From NCBI GenBank assembly GCA_051278195.1, contig JBNMQM010000002.1, forward strand, positions 124,001 to 188,000: a DNA stretch of 64,000 nt, given 5' to 3'. The position numbers were made by a program, and so were the translations under genes. Below the pieces are notes generated by a model, which did no database searches, was not told the DNA's origin, and saw nothing but the letters and a program-made list of their open reading frames with translations. Shown here one piece after another: positions 17,547 to 25,345 of the stretch. The stretch is from JAHRVQ01 sp051278195. Lineage in GTDB: Bacteria > Pseudomonadota > Gammaproteobacteria > Pseudomonadales > Azotimanducaceae. Each line of letters opens with the position of its first letter. Positions within the stretch are counted from its first letter, which is position 1.

Positions 17547-17762
17547 CTAATGGTTGCGTAAAGGGTCTATGAGCGATTCCAATCCATTGATTTTAATCTC
17601 CAGACACACCTGCATCAGCTCTCCTAGTTTTCCAGTAGGGAAGTCCCGCTCTCGAAACCACAGTAGATACTCTTCGGGTAAATCTATTAGACGCCGTCCG
17701 CTATATTTGCCAAACGGCATGCGATGGTTAGCAATTTTTATCAGGTCTTCCTTCTCGAACAC
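17547..17762 (-). CDS. DUF3820 family protein
   Basis: A 71-residue protein with the DUF3820 core ANHRMPFGKYSGRRLIDLPEEYLLWF and a C-terminal helix ELMQVCLEIKINGLESL. DUF3820 proteins are small and helical; structural data from related proteins suggest nucleic-acid or partner binding, but no function is established. The start is GTG at 17762 because AGTAGGA precedes it and the family N-terminus (DLIKIANHRMPFG) begins there. Longer frames that run into the efpL promoter are not credible. It is divergent from efpL, with 63 bases between starts, so both share regulatory DNA. Confidence 0.85.
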   Translation of the reverse strand: MFEKEDLIKIANHRMPFGKYSGRRLIDLPEEYLLWFRERDFPTGKLGELMQVCLEIKINGLESLIDPLRNH

Positions 17763-17795
17763 AGTCCTACTTTCCGCGTGGTAGGTAAGGTCCTG

Positions 17796-17801
17796 TACAA
17801 T
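17796..17801 (+). promoter_or_regulatory. Candidate -10 element for efpL
   Basis: TACAAT lies 25 bases before the efpL start codon in the 63-base gap from the divergent DUF3820 gene. The region 17-19 bases upstream (around TTTCCG) is a poor -35 match, so the promoter is either weak or activator-dependent. Position and hexamer match are the only evidence. Confidence 0.3.
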
Positions 17802-17825
17802 ACAGAATTTGTCCGAGGTAGGTCC

Positions 17826-18392
17826 ATGCCCAAAGCTGGTGATTTGAAAAAAGGCGATGTTGTCGAGATTGATGGCACGCCCCATGTGGTCAAACAATTG
17901 GAAGCCCGAAGTCCATCGTCACGCGGTGCCTCGACGCTCTACAAGATACGGTTCAATAACCTGGTCAGCGGCCAGAAGCGTGATGAATCGGTTAAGAGCG
18001 ATCATATGTTTGCACTGGCAGACGCTCAGCATGTGCCAGTGCAATATTCCTATCTAGACGGTACGCAATATGTCTTCATGAACGCTGAAGACTACTCACA
18101 GTATTTTTTAGATGCCGAGGTGCTTGAAGGTCAGATCGAGTATTTGATGGACGGAATTGAAGATATGTCGGGACTGCTGGTGGATGGCAATCTGGTTGCG
18201 ATTAATCTGCCCCAGTCTGTTGTGATGGAAATTACAGAGACAGCACCTGGTATCAAGGGGGCGTCAGCAAGTGCTCGAACCAAACCAGCGACGATGGTCA
18301 CAGGACTTGTGGTTCAAGTACCCGAATACATCGAGCAGGGTGAGTCGATCAAAATCAATACGACAAACGGAAAATATATGTCGCGAGTTTGA
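17826..18392 (+). CDS. efpL: Elongation factor P-like protein EfpL (YeiP)
   Basis: A 188-residue EF-P paralogue of the EfpL/YeiP type. EF-P family proteins bind the ribosome between P and E sites and help it pass stretches of prolines; EfpL is reported to broaden the range of stalling motifs. Three beta domains are visible: KOW-like N-terminus (MPKAGDLKKGDVVEIDG), the middle OB domain (YVFMNAEDYSQYF) and C-terminal OB (ETAPGIKGASASARTKPA, then TGLVVQVPEYIEQGE). The loop SPSSRGASTLYK carries Arg where EF-P has its modified Lys, as in E. coli YeiP, so it needs no EpmA-type lysylation. The ATG at 17826 gives the family start. Single gene, divergent from DUF3820. Confidence 0.95.
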   Translation: MPKAGDLKKGDVVEIDGTPHVVKQLEARSPSSRGASTLYKIRFNNLVSGQKRDESVKSDHMFALADAQHVPVQYSYLDGTQYVFMNAEDYSQYFLDAEVLEGQIEYLMDGIEDMSGLLVDGNLVAINLPQSVVMEITETAPGIKGASASARTKPATMVTGLVVQVPEYIEQGESIKINTTNGKYMSRV

Positions 18393-18412
18393 GGCGTCCA
18401 ACGCCTTTCGTT
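18393..18412 (+). terminator. Probable weak terminator after efpL
   Basis: GGCGT (18393-18397), a 3-base loop and ACGCC (18401-18405) are followed by TTTCGTT. The hairpin begins one base after the efpL stop codon. The stem is short and the T-tract interrupted, so termination may be partial. Confidence 0.4.
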
Positions 18413-18463
18413 ACTACACCACATAGAAAAGGTGTAAGCCGTCAGGCGTCGAACTACTCTGAA

Positions 18464-19477
18464 TTACTTTATCGCGATTGGATTTAGTGGTGAACCTACG
18501 GCACCGGTAATATTCAGTGGCTGCGCCGCCAGAAAGAACTCATAACGACCATCTTCTGAGCAGTCAGCGGCCAATTCCTCAAGCCACCAGATTTCTCCGA
18601 TGTAAACGCCTAGGTCTTTTAGCAGTGCGCCGTGCACGCTAAAGGTTTTTTCAGGCTCGGGGTTTGGTGTTACTTCTAAGGCAATATTATCCGCGGCGAT
18701 AGCGGCCACTTTTGCCTCTGCGACCCAGCCCACGACATCGATGTTGATACCTGCTTGAGGCCCGGTAATAAACTTGAGCTGTGAAATCGGGTCTTTGAGT
18801 TCATAGTACGCGGGTACCACGCCAGTGCGGATAATCACGACATCACCTTCCATGACCGTTGTCTTTTGCTGCTTCAAGGTGGCCTCGATATCGGCACGAC
18901 TAATCGCGTAGCCAGTGGGCAGGCTGCCACCTTTGTATGCGAGCACGTCAATGAGAACGGCTCTGCCTACGAAACCCGTTTTGACGTTTTCGATACCCAA
19001 TTTGGTCGCGCCGCCAGCTGCAGGTGCACTTTTTATTACTCCCTGATCAATATCGTTATAAAGAGTGTCGCCGTACCAAGCGTGGGAAAGAGCGTCCCAC
19101 TGGGTGGATCCTTGCAGCGGCATGTAGATATAGTCGTCGGCAAATTTCGCCGTGCCGTAAAATGTTTGCTGCCCAGCAGTATAGTCTGCTCCGGTCGCCA
19201 CCATAATGTGTTGTGGCGCAATTCGAGATGGGAAAACCGGCCCGGTATTATCAAGTGGAATAGCAAGGCTAAAAATCTTGCCAGTCTTGATCAGTTTTGC
19301 AGCTGCAACGATATGTTGTGGTTGAATGTAGTTGGCTGCGCCGCGTTCATCCTCGGTTCCCCATTTACCCCAGTTCGTGGGCTTTTCGGCCAGCGCGTTC
19401 ATCGCAGGTGCGAGCAAGAGCAAGATGATAAATATGATCGATGGTGCTATCGATGGTGTGATCATGACGTGGCGCAT
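18464..19477 (-). CDS. Secreted cyclase family protein (kynurenine formamidase-like)
   Basis: A 337-residue protein of the Cyclase family (PF04199), metal-dependent hydrolases that include bacterial kynurenine formamidase. The N-terminus (MRHVMITPSIAPSIIFIILL, then Ala-rich region ending MNALA) is a Sec signal peptide, so the mature enzyme is periplasmic. The motif STQWDALSHAWYGD near residue 120 corresponds to the metal-site HxGTHxDxxxH, but here the first His and the GTH are replaced by STQ; only Asp and the final His remain. A second part, VDVVGWVAE and SVHGALL near the C-terminus, supplies the other family His/Glu. Larger than formamidase (about 210), like the fungal/actinobacterial long form. 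Confidence 0.82.
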   Translation of the reverse strand: MRHVMITPSIAPSIIFIILLLLAPAMNALAEKPTNWGKWGTEDERGAANYIQPQHIVAAAKLIKTGKIFSLAIPLDNTGPVFPSRIAPQHIMVATGADYTAGQQTFYGTAKFADDYIYMPLQGSTQWDALSHAWYGDTLYNDIDQGVIKSAPAAGGATKLGIENVKTGFVGRAVLIDVLAYKGGSLPTGYAISRADIEATLKQQKTTVMEGDVVIIRTGVVPAYYELKDPISQLKFITGPQAGINIDVVGWVAEAKVAAIAADNIALEVTPNPEPEKTFSVHGALLKDLGVYIGEIWWLEELAADCSEDGRYEFFLAAQPLNITGAVGSPLNPIAIK

Positions 19478-19572
19478 GGTATTGCCTTTTTTTTGATTTT
19501 TAGCATCATATCGTTAATTGCCAGATTGCCAAACGCTGGTATTCTGCAGCACACAGTTCATGAGGGGTCAGC

Positions 19573-20598
19573 ATGCTGAAATCCAATTCTATAGCCGATA
19601 ATCTTATCGCTCTGCCGTCGCAACCTGACGCCGTATCCTGGCCAACACGTGGCTGGGAGAGCTGCGACCTCGACAATGAAGAGGTTGCACGTCTTAGTGA
19701 TGAGGTTTTTGATCTCTCAAAAGCTCAGGGTGTTACTTACGCACTAGTTGTCATCAAGGATGGCAAGTTGGTTGTTGATCGTTATGACGCCGGCGCGAAC
19801 CCCTTTTATTTGCAGTATTCTTGGTCGATGGCGAAGAGCGTGACGCATGCGCTCACCGGTATTCTAGTGAGGCAAGGCAAGCTCGATATCTATGCGCCGG
19901 CACCGGTGCCAGAGTGGCAGAATGACGAGCGGCGAGAGATTACACTGGATCAACTGTTACGAATGTCGAGTGGTCTGAAATTTAATGAGGATTACCTGGA
20001 TGGCGGCGCATCCGACGTGATTCCTATGCTCAGTTTGGAAGGGCGTCATGACACAGGTGCTTTTGCTGCGAACATGCCGCTTGTGCATCCACCAGGTAAA
20101 GTTTGGTCATATTCCAGTGGCACCACCAATATTATTTGCCGGATCCTGAAGGAAGTTGTGGGTGGTGGCGCGTCGGGGATGCTCAAGTTCATGAACGATG
20201 AACTGTTCGAGCCTATCGGTGTGCGGACGGCGACACCAAAGTTTGATACGTCCGGTACGTTTATAGGTTCATCCTATTTGCTGGCCACACCTCAAGATTT
20301 TGCTCGTTTTGGATTGTTGTATCTGCGCGGTGGAAGCTGGGATGGGCGCGAGATCTTAGCCAAAGAGTGGGTGGATTATGCTCGTACACCCACGTATCAG
20401 GGCAATAAGGAATGTTACGGCGCCCAATGGTGGATGCGACCGGACCAGCCAGAATGGTTTTATTGTGGTGGTTATGACGGCCAACGCATTCTATGTGTGC
20501 CAGAGAAAGATTGTGTGATTGTGAGGCTGGGCCGCACACCGATTGATGAAATGCCTTATGTGGTGGATCGCATCAACCGGATTGCAGAGCTAATTTAA
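19573..20598 (+). CDS. Beta-lactamase-fold serine hydrolase
   Basis: A 341-residue serine hydrolase related to class C beta-lactamases and 6-aminohexanoate-dimer hydrolase. The motif Ser85-Met-Ala-Lys88 (YSWSMAKSVTH) is the SxxK pair, Tyr180-Ser-Ser (WSYSSGTT) is the second motif, and the third is near YCGGYDGQRI around residue 305 in place of KTG. The pattern YSWSMAKSVT is the one seen in 6-aminohexanoate-dimer hydrolase-type esterases. There is no signal peptide, so an intracellular ester or amide substrate is more likely than penicillin. A clear AGGGG ribosome site precedes ATG 19573. It is divergent from the cyclase gene. Confidence 0.88.
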   Translation: MLKSNSIADNLIALPSQPDAVSWPTRGWESCDLDNEEVARLSDEVFDLSKAQGVTYALVVIKDGKLVVDRYDAGANPFYLQYSWSMAKSVTHALTGILVRQGKLDIYAPAPVPEWQNDERREITLDQLLRMSSGLKFNEDYLDGGASDVIPMLSLEGRHDTGAFAANMPLVHPPGKVWSYSSGTTNIICRILKEVVGGGASGMLKFMNDELFEPIGVRTATPKFDTSGTFIGSSYLLATPQDFARFGLLYLRGGSWDGREILAKEWVDYARTPTYQGNKECYGAQWWMRPDQPEWFYCGGYDGQRILCVPEKDCVIVRLGRTPIDEMPYVVDRINRIAELI

Positions 20599-20628
20599 GA
20601 TCATCAAAATTAGTCTTTGGCTAAACAG

Positions 20629-20646
20629 GGTCGGCTCTAGCCGACC
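20629..20646. terminator. Hairpin between convergent genes
   Basis: GGTCGGC (20629-20635), loop TCTA and GCCGACC (20640-20646) form a perfect 7-base stem. It lies between the stops of the serine hydrolase and the enoyl-CoA hydratase, which face each other. No T-tract follows on either strand, so it may be a roadblock or RNA end-stabilising stem rather than a standard terminator. Confidence 0.4.
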
Positions 20647-20651
20647 ATTCG

Positions 20652-21440
20652 TCAGGTACCGGTAAAGTTTCCAGCCCGGCGTTCGCCAACAGACTTAATG
20701 CCTTCTTTGTGATCGTCGGTCTTCTGCAGCCAAAATTGTTCTTTTCCTTCGATGTCGGTATGCCGTTTGACGGCGTCTGCCAAGTCTGGGCGCATTTGCT
20801 GCCGAAGTGAGATCAGTGCCAGTGGTGCGTTCAGCGCGATTTCTTGCGCTAATGCTAGTGCTTCATCGCGAATGGTTTCTGGAGTGGCAAATAGATCTGC
20901 CATACCCCATTCAAACGCAGTTTTACCGTCGATGCGGCGCCCTGTCATAAACAACAGGTTGGCTTTCTGCTGGCCGATGAGGCGAGGCAGTGTGTGGGTC
21001 AAACCAAAGCCAGGGGTAAAGCCTAGCTTGACGAAATTTGCCGTCATCCGTGTGTTTTCGCAGACCACGCGAAAGTCAGCCATCACGGCAACACCAAGTC
21101 CGCCACCAACGGCGGCACCTTGAACGGCCGCAATCACAGGCTTTTTGTTGCTAAACAACCGAACCGCTTCTGTGTATAGCGGATTGGCTGACTCAGCGTC
21201 ACGGGGCAGGGAATCACGACCGCCGTCTTTAGTGAAATTTGCACCTGCACAAAAATGTTTGCCTTCAGCACAAAGTAAAATAGCGCGACAATCTGGATTC
21301 TCGTCTAGATCGTCAAAACAGTCTGCCAGATCTTTGATCAACTGATAGTCAAAGAAATTGTTTGGCGGACGTTTAAATTCGCACTGTGCGACATGACCTT
21401 CGAGCAAGGTGACTTCGATATCACCGTATATGGTTTGCAT
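20652..21440 (-). CDS. Enoyl-CoA hydratase/isomerase family protein
   Basis: A 262-residue crotonase-fold protein. The acyl-CoA-binding and oxyanion blocks HFCAGANFTKD (near 66-76) and IAAVQGAAVGGGLGVAVMADFR (near 104-125) are well kept. At the second position, where hydratases carry the catalytic Glu, the segment FVKLGFTPGFGLTHTLPRLIG has Thr-Pro-Gly-Phe instead, so the reaction may be isomerisation, hydrolysis or decarboxylation rather than hydration. ATG at 21440 follows GGGGAAG. It lies downstream of the class II aldolase gene on the same strand (49-base gap). CoA substrate unknown. Confidence 0.9.
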   Translation of the reverse strand: MQTIYGDIEVTLLEGHVAQCEFKRPPNNFFDYQLIKDLADCFDDLDENPDCRAILLCAEGKHFCAGANFTKDGGRDSLPRDAESANPLYTEAVRLFSNKKPVIAAVQGAAVGGGLGVAVMADFRVVCENTRMTANFVKLGFTPGFGLTHTLPRLIGQQKANLLFMTGRRIDGKTAFEWGMADLFATPETIRDEALALAQEIALNAPLALISLRQQMRPDLADAVKRHTDIEGKEQFWLQKTDDHKEGIKSVGERRAGNFTGT

Positions 21441-21488
21441 AATAGCGACTTCCCCGACGACTTATTAGCGAGTGAGTTTTTAGGTGAG

Positions 21489-22265
21489 TTAGTTAAACAA
21501 ATCAGGCTGTTCCGCTGCGATGACGTCGAACAACGGTTTGAAACTAAACTGGCCGGCTAAATCGCTACCCACATTGGCGCGGGTGCTGAGTGCGACTTCG
21601 TCAGAGATGATAATCGGTTTGCCGGCAGCTTCAGCCATCAACTGCGCCTGGCAGCTGCGTTCCATTGTAATGTACCACCAGGCTGCTTCTTCGACACTCT
21701 TGCCGACGGTTAGCAGACCATGGTTTTGTAGTATGGCGGCTTTCTTGTGGCCCAACTGGCTTGCAATCTTCTCGCCCTCAGCGACGTCTAAAACAACACC
21801 ATTGAACTCGTTGAAGACAACGTGATCATCAAAGAATGCACAGGCATCTTGAGTAATAGGGTCAAGCTTTCTGCCCAGCGATGCCCAGGCTTTGCCGTAC
21901 ACCGAGTGGCTGTGCGCTGCCGCCGTAACATGCGGCAGATGTTTGTGAATTTGTGAGTGTATGGCGAACGCGGCGCCGTTTAGTGCGCCCGTGCCTTCCA
22001 CTATTTTGCCGTCGTGATTGACCAATAACAGATCCGAGACCTTTATCTGCTTGAACGATGTGCCGAATGGGTTTACCCAGAAGTGATCGAGATGTTCGGG
22101 GTCACGGACGGTAATATGACCCGCAACGCCTTCATCGAAGCCGAACTTGCCGAATAGTCGGAACGCGGCCGCTAATTTCTGCTTTCGTGCGAGTCGAATC
22201 TCTTCATAAGAGGCGGAACCCTCCTGACTTACATTGGGCATTTTAATTTTGCTTGCTTCGGACAT
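21489..22265 (-). CDS. Class II aldolase/adducin family protein
   Basis: A 258-residue class II aldolase/adducin-fold protein. The zinc ligands are visible as His residues in AAAHSHSVYGKAW near residue 118 and in LQNHGLLTVG near 185; GHITVRDPEHLDHFWVNPFG is the family's N-terminal block. Members split or rearrange sugar phosphates or related hydroxy acids. Substrate cannot be inferred. The Trp-Trp-Tyr stretch AAWWYITMERSCQAQL is characteristic of the sub-branch found in hydrocarbon- and steroid-degrading bacteria, which fits the surrounding CoA and SDR genes. The gene lies upstream of the enoyl-CoA hydratase on the same strand, probably one transcript. Confidence 0.88.
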   Translation of the reverse strand: MSEASKIKMPNVSQEGSASYEEIRLARKQKLAAAFRLFGKFGFDEGVAGHITVRDPEHLDHFWVNPFGTSFKQIKVSDLLLVNHDGKIVEGTGALNGAAFAIHSQIHKHLPHVTAAAHSHSVYGKAWASLGRKLDPITQDACAFFDDHVVFNEFNGVVLDVAEGEKIASQLGHKKAAILQNHGLLTVGKSVEEAAWWYITMERSCQAQLMAEAAGKPIIISDEVALSTRANVGSDLAGQFSFKPLFDVIAAEQPDLFN

Positions 22266-22330
22266 GGTTTCAACCTTGTTAATTTAGGGCTGCTGGAGCT
22301 CAGATCATAGCATTGGCATATCAACGGGGT

Positions 22331-22363
22331 AAAAAAAAAGGCAGCCAATCGGCTGCCTTTTTT
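22331..22363. terminator. Bidirectional Rho-independent terminator
   Basis: A run of nine A (22331-22339) is followed by GGCAGCC, loop AATC, GGCTGCC (22340-22357) and then six T (22358-22363). The stem is perfect and GC-rich, and the A- and T-tracts on either side make it work on both strands. It lies between the SDR gene (22387-23277, ending here) and the upstream of the class II aldolase gene, both minus strand, so it ends the SDR transcript. Confidence 0.9.
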
Positions 22364-22386
22364 ATGTTGCGTTGCAACGAGTGGTG

Positions 22387-23277
22387 CTATTCGAAAGGCC
22401 GCGGTGTCGGCTGTGGGCCCTTGGGCCATTTTTCGAAGTTTTCCATGACGAGTTCGCCCATTTCTTCGACGGTAAATGCTTCATCCTTGTTGTCTTTTAT
22501 GGCAACAGTTTGAGACTGCCATGACAAAAGCTGCACATTATTGCCCTGCACAAGGAATGTCCGGCCAGTCACAGGCTTCGCCTCGTCGCTACCCAACCAG
22601 ACAACTAATGGCGAAACCTTGTCGGGAGACAGTAATTCTTCCATGCCTTGTCCCTGAGGGAAGATGTCCTCGGTTAGACGTGACCATGCGGCCGGCGCAA
22701 GAATATTGACGCGAATGCCATATTTGAGGCCTTCTTGGAACAGGCAGCGCGCGAACCCAGCAATACCCGCCTTTGCTGCGCCGTAGTTGGTTTGCCCGAA
22801 GTTACCGATTAGACCGGAAGTAGAAGAGGTAACCACGATAGAGCCGCCATCACCCTGCGCGATCATCTGGTTGTAGGCGGCTTTTACGGTGAGGTAGGTG
22901 CCACGTAAATGAACATCAATAACAACGTCCCACATATCGTTGGTCATGTTTTTGAAAGATTTATCGCGAAGAATACCGGCATTAGCGATCAAGAAGTCGA
23001 TCTTGCCAAATTCGTCTACGGCCCGTTGAACCATAGCGTTAGCATCCTCTTCGCTAGACACGCTGCCGTAGTCAGCAACCGCCTTGCCACCAGCCGCTAT
23101 AATTTTGTCGACTACCTGGTCGGCCATGGCCGCGCCACCGCCGGCGCCATCGCGTGAACCACCGAGATCGTTGACGACAACCGAGGCACCTTCTTTCGCC
23201 AGCAGCAGGGCGTGTGTTTCGCCCAGACCACCGCCAGCACCAGTGACGAGAGCGACTTTACCGTCTAATTGGCCCAT
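22387..23277 (-). CDS. SDR family dehydrogenase with C-terminal extension (HSD17B4-like)
   Basis: A 296-residue SDR of the (3R)-hydroxyacyl-CoA dehydrogenase branch found in the multifunctional peroxisomal enzyme. TGAGGGLGETHALLLAKEGA is the cofactor motif (about 12-31), VVVNDLGGSRDG the NAD-specific Asp region, IANAGILRDKSF the NAG motif, and YGAAKAGIAGF the Tyr/Lys site. The extra residues VVWLGSDEAKPVTGRTFLVQGNNVQLLSWQ to the end are family-specific. It probably oxidises 3-hydroxyacyl-CoA in beta-oxidation-like degradation. ATG at 23277; terminator downstream at 22331-22363. A 31-base inverted repeat lies upstream at 23357-23387 and could control it. Confidence 0.92.
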   Translation of the reverse strand: MGQLDGKVALVTGAGGGLGETHALLLAKEGASVVVNDLGGSRDGAGGGAAMADQVVDKIIAAGGKAVADYGSVSSEEDANAMVQRAVDEFGKIDFLIANAGILRDKSFKNMTNDMWDVVIDVHLRGTYLTVKAAYNQMIAQGDGGSIVVTSSTSGLIGNFGQTNYGAAKAGIAGFARCLFQEGLKYGIRVNILAPAAWSRLTEDIFPQGQGMEELLSPDKVSPLVVWLGSDEAKPVTGRTFLVQGNNVQLLSWQSQTVAIKDNKDEAFTVEEMGELVMENFEKWPKGPQPTPRPFE

Positions 23278-23356
23278 AAGTATTTTCCTTCAACAAAAAG
23301 AATTGGGAGTTTAAAAAACGGCCGGAAGTAAATCATAATGAAGAAATGAATACCAG

Positions 23357-23387
23357 TAAGACTAATTGACTCTCAATCAGTCTTACG
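23357..23387. promoter_or_regulatory. Inverted repeat upstream of the SDR gene
   Basis: Arms GTAAGACTAATTGA (23357-23370) and TCAATCAGTCTTAC (23374-23387), three bases apart, are complementary except for one pair. The site lies between the stop of the MBL hydrolase and the SDR start, about 80 bases upstream of the SDR. With no T-tract it is more likely an operator for a dimeric regulator than a terminator, though a stem in the MBL transcript is also possible. Confidence 0.45.
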
Positions 23388-23427
23388 ACTAGCCTGGATA
23401 TAGCGAGTTTGGTGCGCGGGGGGTATC

Positions 23428-24321
23428 TTATTTTACGGCTTTGTTTTTGGCAGGAAAACTGTACTCACAGCCTTGTTGAGCCCAACTGTGAAAGCCTGCG
23501 TCTAGTGCTTCAGATTCAAAGTCTTTCCAGTTGTCGCCATAGTGCATCAGAACTATGCGTTCTTTGAAGTGAGCAGGGAGTGTTTTCAGTTCGTTCAATG
23601 AAGCGTGGACGCCGCCTGTAAAGAGTTGGCAGTCATGAAAAATCATGTCGAAGTTGTATTGCTGATCAAACTTTTCGAGTAGATCTAAATCAAAACGGGT
23701 GTCTGAGGTGAACAGAATACGATCATCGATAATAACACCCACACTCCAAAAACTTTCTTTCCAACTAGGTGCATCGTCAGGGTAGTGCTTGGTGCGCGGC
23801 ATTTTGACGTTGATACTGCCAATGCTGGCTTCCCAGGTTTCTCTTTCCAATTTTTCTACCACTGTGGGGCGAATCACGTCCCACAGGTCTTCGAAGCTCA
23901 GTGGGGTACTCTCAGACATCTCAGATCCACCCCGGAGCGACTGTCCCCAGAGGATTTCCTGGTATTCCTCGTTAATAATCATCCTAGGTTTGGCCTGCGC
24001 AACATACCGGCCATACAATTGAATTTCTTCCAGCCCACCGACATGGTCAGCATGGCTGTGAGTGATGAGAAAATTTTGCAACTCGGGAACGGTTACACCA
24101 ACATTGTGTAGTGCCTGCGTGCATTTTGAACCGCAGTCGATGAGCAGGTGGTCATCACCTTTTACGATGAGTAAATTGTTTTGATTGAGAGTCTTGGCGA
24201 ACGCAGCACCAGTACCGACAAAATACAGCGATAGCTCGCCGTCGTTGGTCAGCGAAACTGACTTTGCAGGTTTGATACATACATCAAGATCTTTTCTGAT
24301 ACTAATTGCGGCAGACACCAT
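23428..24321 (-). CDS. MBL-fold metallo-hydrolase
   Basis: A 297-residue metallo-beta-lactamase-fold hydrolase. The zinc motif THSHADHVGG (about 88-97) is intact; further ligands are in HTKHYPDD-type and FHDCQLF (His/Asp near 232) segments, with LMHYGDN providing the final His near 257. The arrangement resembles RNase Z-like or lactonase-like members without the large RNA-binding arm. No signal peptide. Substrate unknown. It is transcribed towards the SDR gene, and is followed there by the inverted repeat at 23357. Confidence 0.85.
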   Translation of the reverse strand: MVSAAISIRKDLDVCIKPAKSVSLTNDGELSLYFVGTGAAFAKTLNQNNLLIVKGDDHLLIDCGSKCTQALHNVGVTVPELQNFLITHSHADHVGGLEEIQLYGRYVAQAKPRMIINEEYQEILWGQSLRGGSEMSESTPLSFEDLWDVIRPTVVEKLERETWEASIGSINVKMPRTKHYPDDAPSWKESFWSVGVIIDDRILFTSDTRFDLDLLEKFDQQYNFDMIFHDCQLFTGGVHASLNELKTLPAHFKERIVLMHYGDNWKDFESEALDAGFHSWAQQGCEYSFPAKNKAVK

Positions 24322-24528
24322 AAGCCCAACAAGTTAATAGACAACTACCCGGGTATTGTGCGGGCTTTTAGGGCAAAAAATTGTGACAGCCATCACACTT
24401 TCTGCTGAAATAGTTGCGTAATTCGCCTAAACCCGCCGCTGTGGGTGGTCGTAGAGCCTATTCAGAGCTCATGACAGTTTTAATTTCAGGGCCTAGTCAG
24501 ACTTAATAGCGGGATGCCGTCAATTCGT

Positions 24529-24534
24529 TATACT
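24529..24534 (+). promoter_or_regulatory. Candidate -10 element for the GST gene
   Basis: TATACT lies 39 bases upstream of the GST start. A start of transcription 7-8 bases further on would fall at about 24542, right beside ATG 24543 of a 12-codon frame that overlaps the GST start. No good -35 match is present at the standard spacing. Confidence 0.3.
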
Positions 24535-24567
24535 GCCGGATTATGAATAATGCGAATTGGTTTCATT

Positions 24568-25182
24568 ATGAAATTGTATGACTACATGGGTGCGCCCAAT
24601 CCACGTCGAGTAAAGATCTTTGCTGCTGAGAAGAGTATTGAGCTCGAGTTAGTGAATTGTGACATGTCTAAGCGCCAGCATAAAACTCCGGAATTCCTGC
24701 TAAAGAACCCGAGTGGCAAGATACCCGTGCTCGAACTAGATGACGGTAGGTTCATCGCCGAGTCCGTCGCCATCTGTCGATACCTTGAAGCTATTCAGCC
24801 GGAACCCAACCTATTCGGTCGAGATGCCTATGAGTTGGGTCATATTGAGGCGTGTAACCGACAATTGGAGCTAGAGTTTTGGACCCAAATCGGTACGTCA
24901 TGGCGGCATGGTCCCGTAGTGGCTAAGATGAACCTGCTTAAACAAATTCCTGCTGCGAAAGAAGCAAGTGATGTCGCCGTTCACGCTTACTATCAGCGTC
25001 TCGATGAACAATTCGCAGTCGACGAATATGCAGCAGGGGGTCGGTATACCATTGCAGACATCACGCTACTTTCTGCCGTTGACTTTGCTTCCACACTGGT
25101 ACGCTTGCCGCCTGATGAAGCATTGCTAAACCTTAAGCGGTGGCATAAGCAAGTATCTGCCCGACCGAGCGCCTCAGCCTAG
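24568..25182 (+). CDS. Glutathione S-transferase family protein
   Basis: A 204-residue GST. The N-terminal thioredoxin-like domain MKLYDYMGAPNPRRVKIFAA is followed by the glutathione-binding loop SGKIPVLELDDGRFIAESVAICRYLE (Val-Pro with cis-Pro, then Glu-Ser), and an all-helical C-terminal domain with YTIADITLLSAVDFA (N-capping motif). The active-site residue is probably in GAPNPRRVK, as Ser in related theta/nu-like GSTs is absent here. Start set to ATG 24568 to match the family; ATG 24550 is also open. Substrate unknown, role probably detoxification or isomerisation. Confidence 0.88.
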   Translation: MKLYDYMGAPNPRRVKIFAAEKSIELELVNCDMSKRQHKTPEFLLKNPSGKIPVLELDDGRFIAESVAICRYLEAIQPEPNLFGRDAYELGHIEACNRQLELEFWTQIGTSWRHGPVVAKMNLLKQIPAAKEASDVAVHAYYQRLDEQFAVDEYAAGGRYTIADITLLSAVDFASTLVRLPPDEALLNLKRWHKQVSARPSASA

Positions 25183-25345
25183 ACGTTAACAAGTCACGCG
25201 GTGCTGGATGTCCTGTTGAAATACTGGGAATAGCTGCAAATATCACGTGTTGGGGGTAAGATACTTCTCTCTTATCATTAACTAATTCCTAATTGTGCTC
25301 TGGTTAGGATCTAATTTGCACGTAATGAGAGTCGAGGAAAACACG

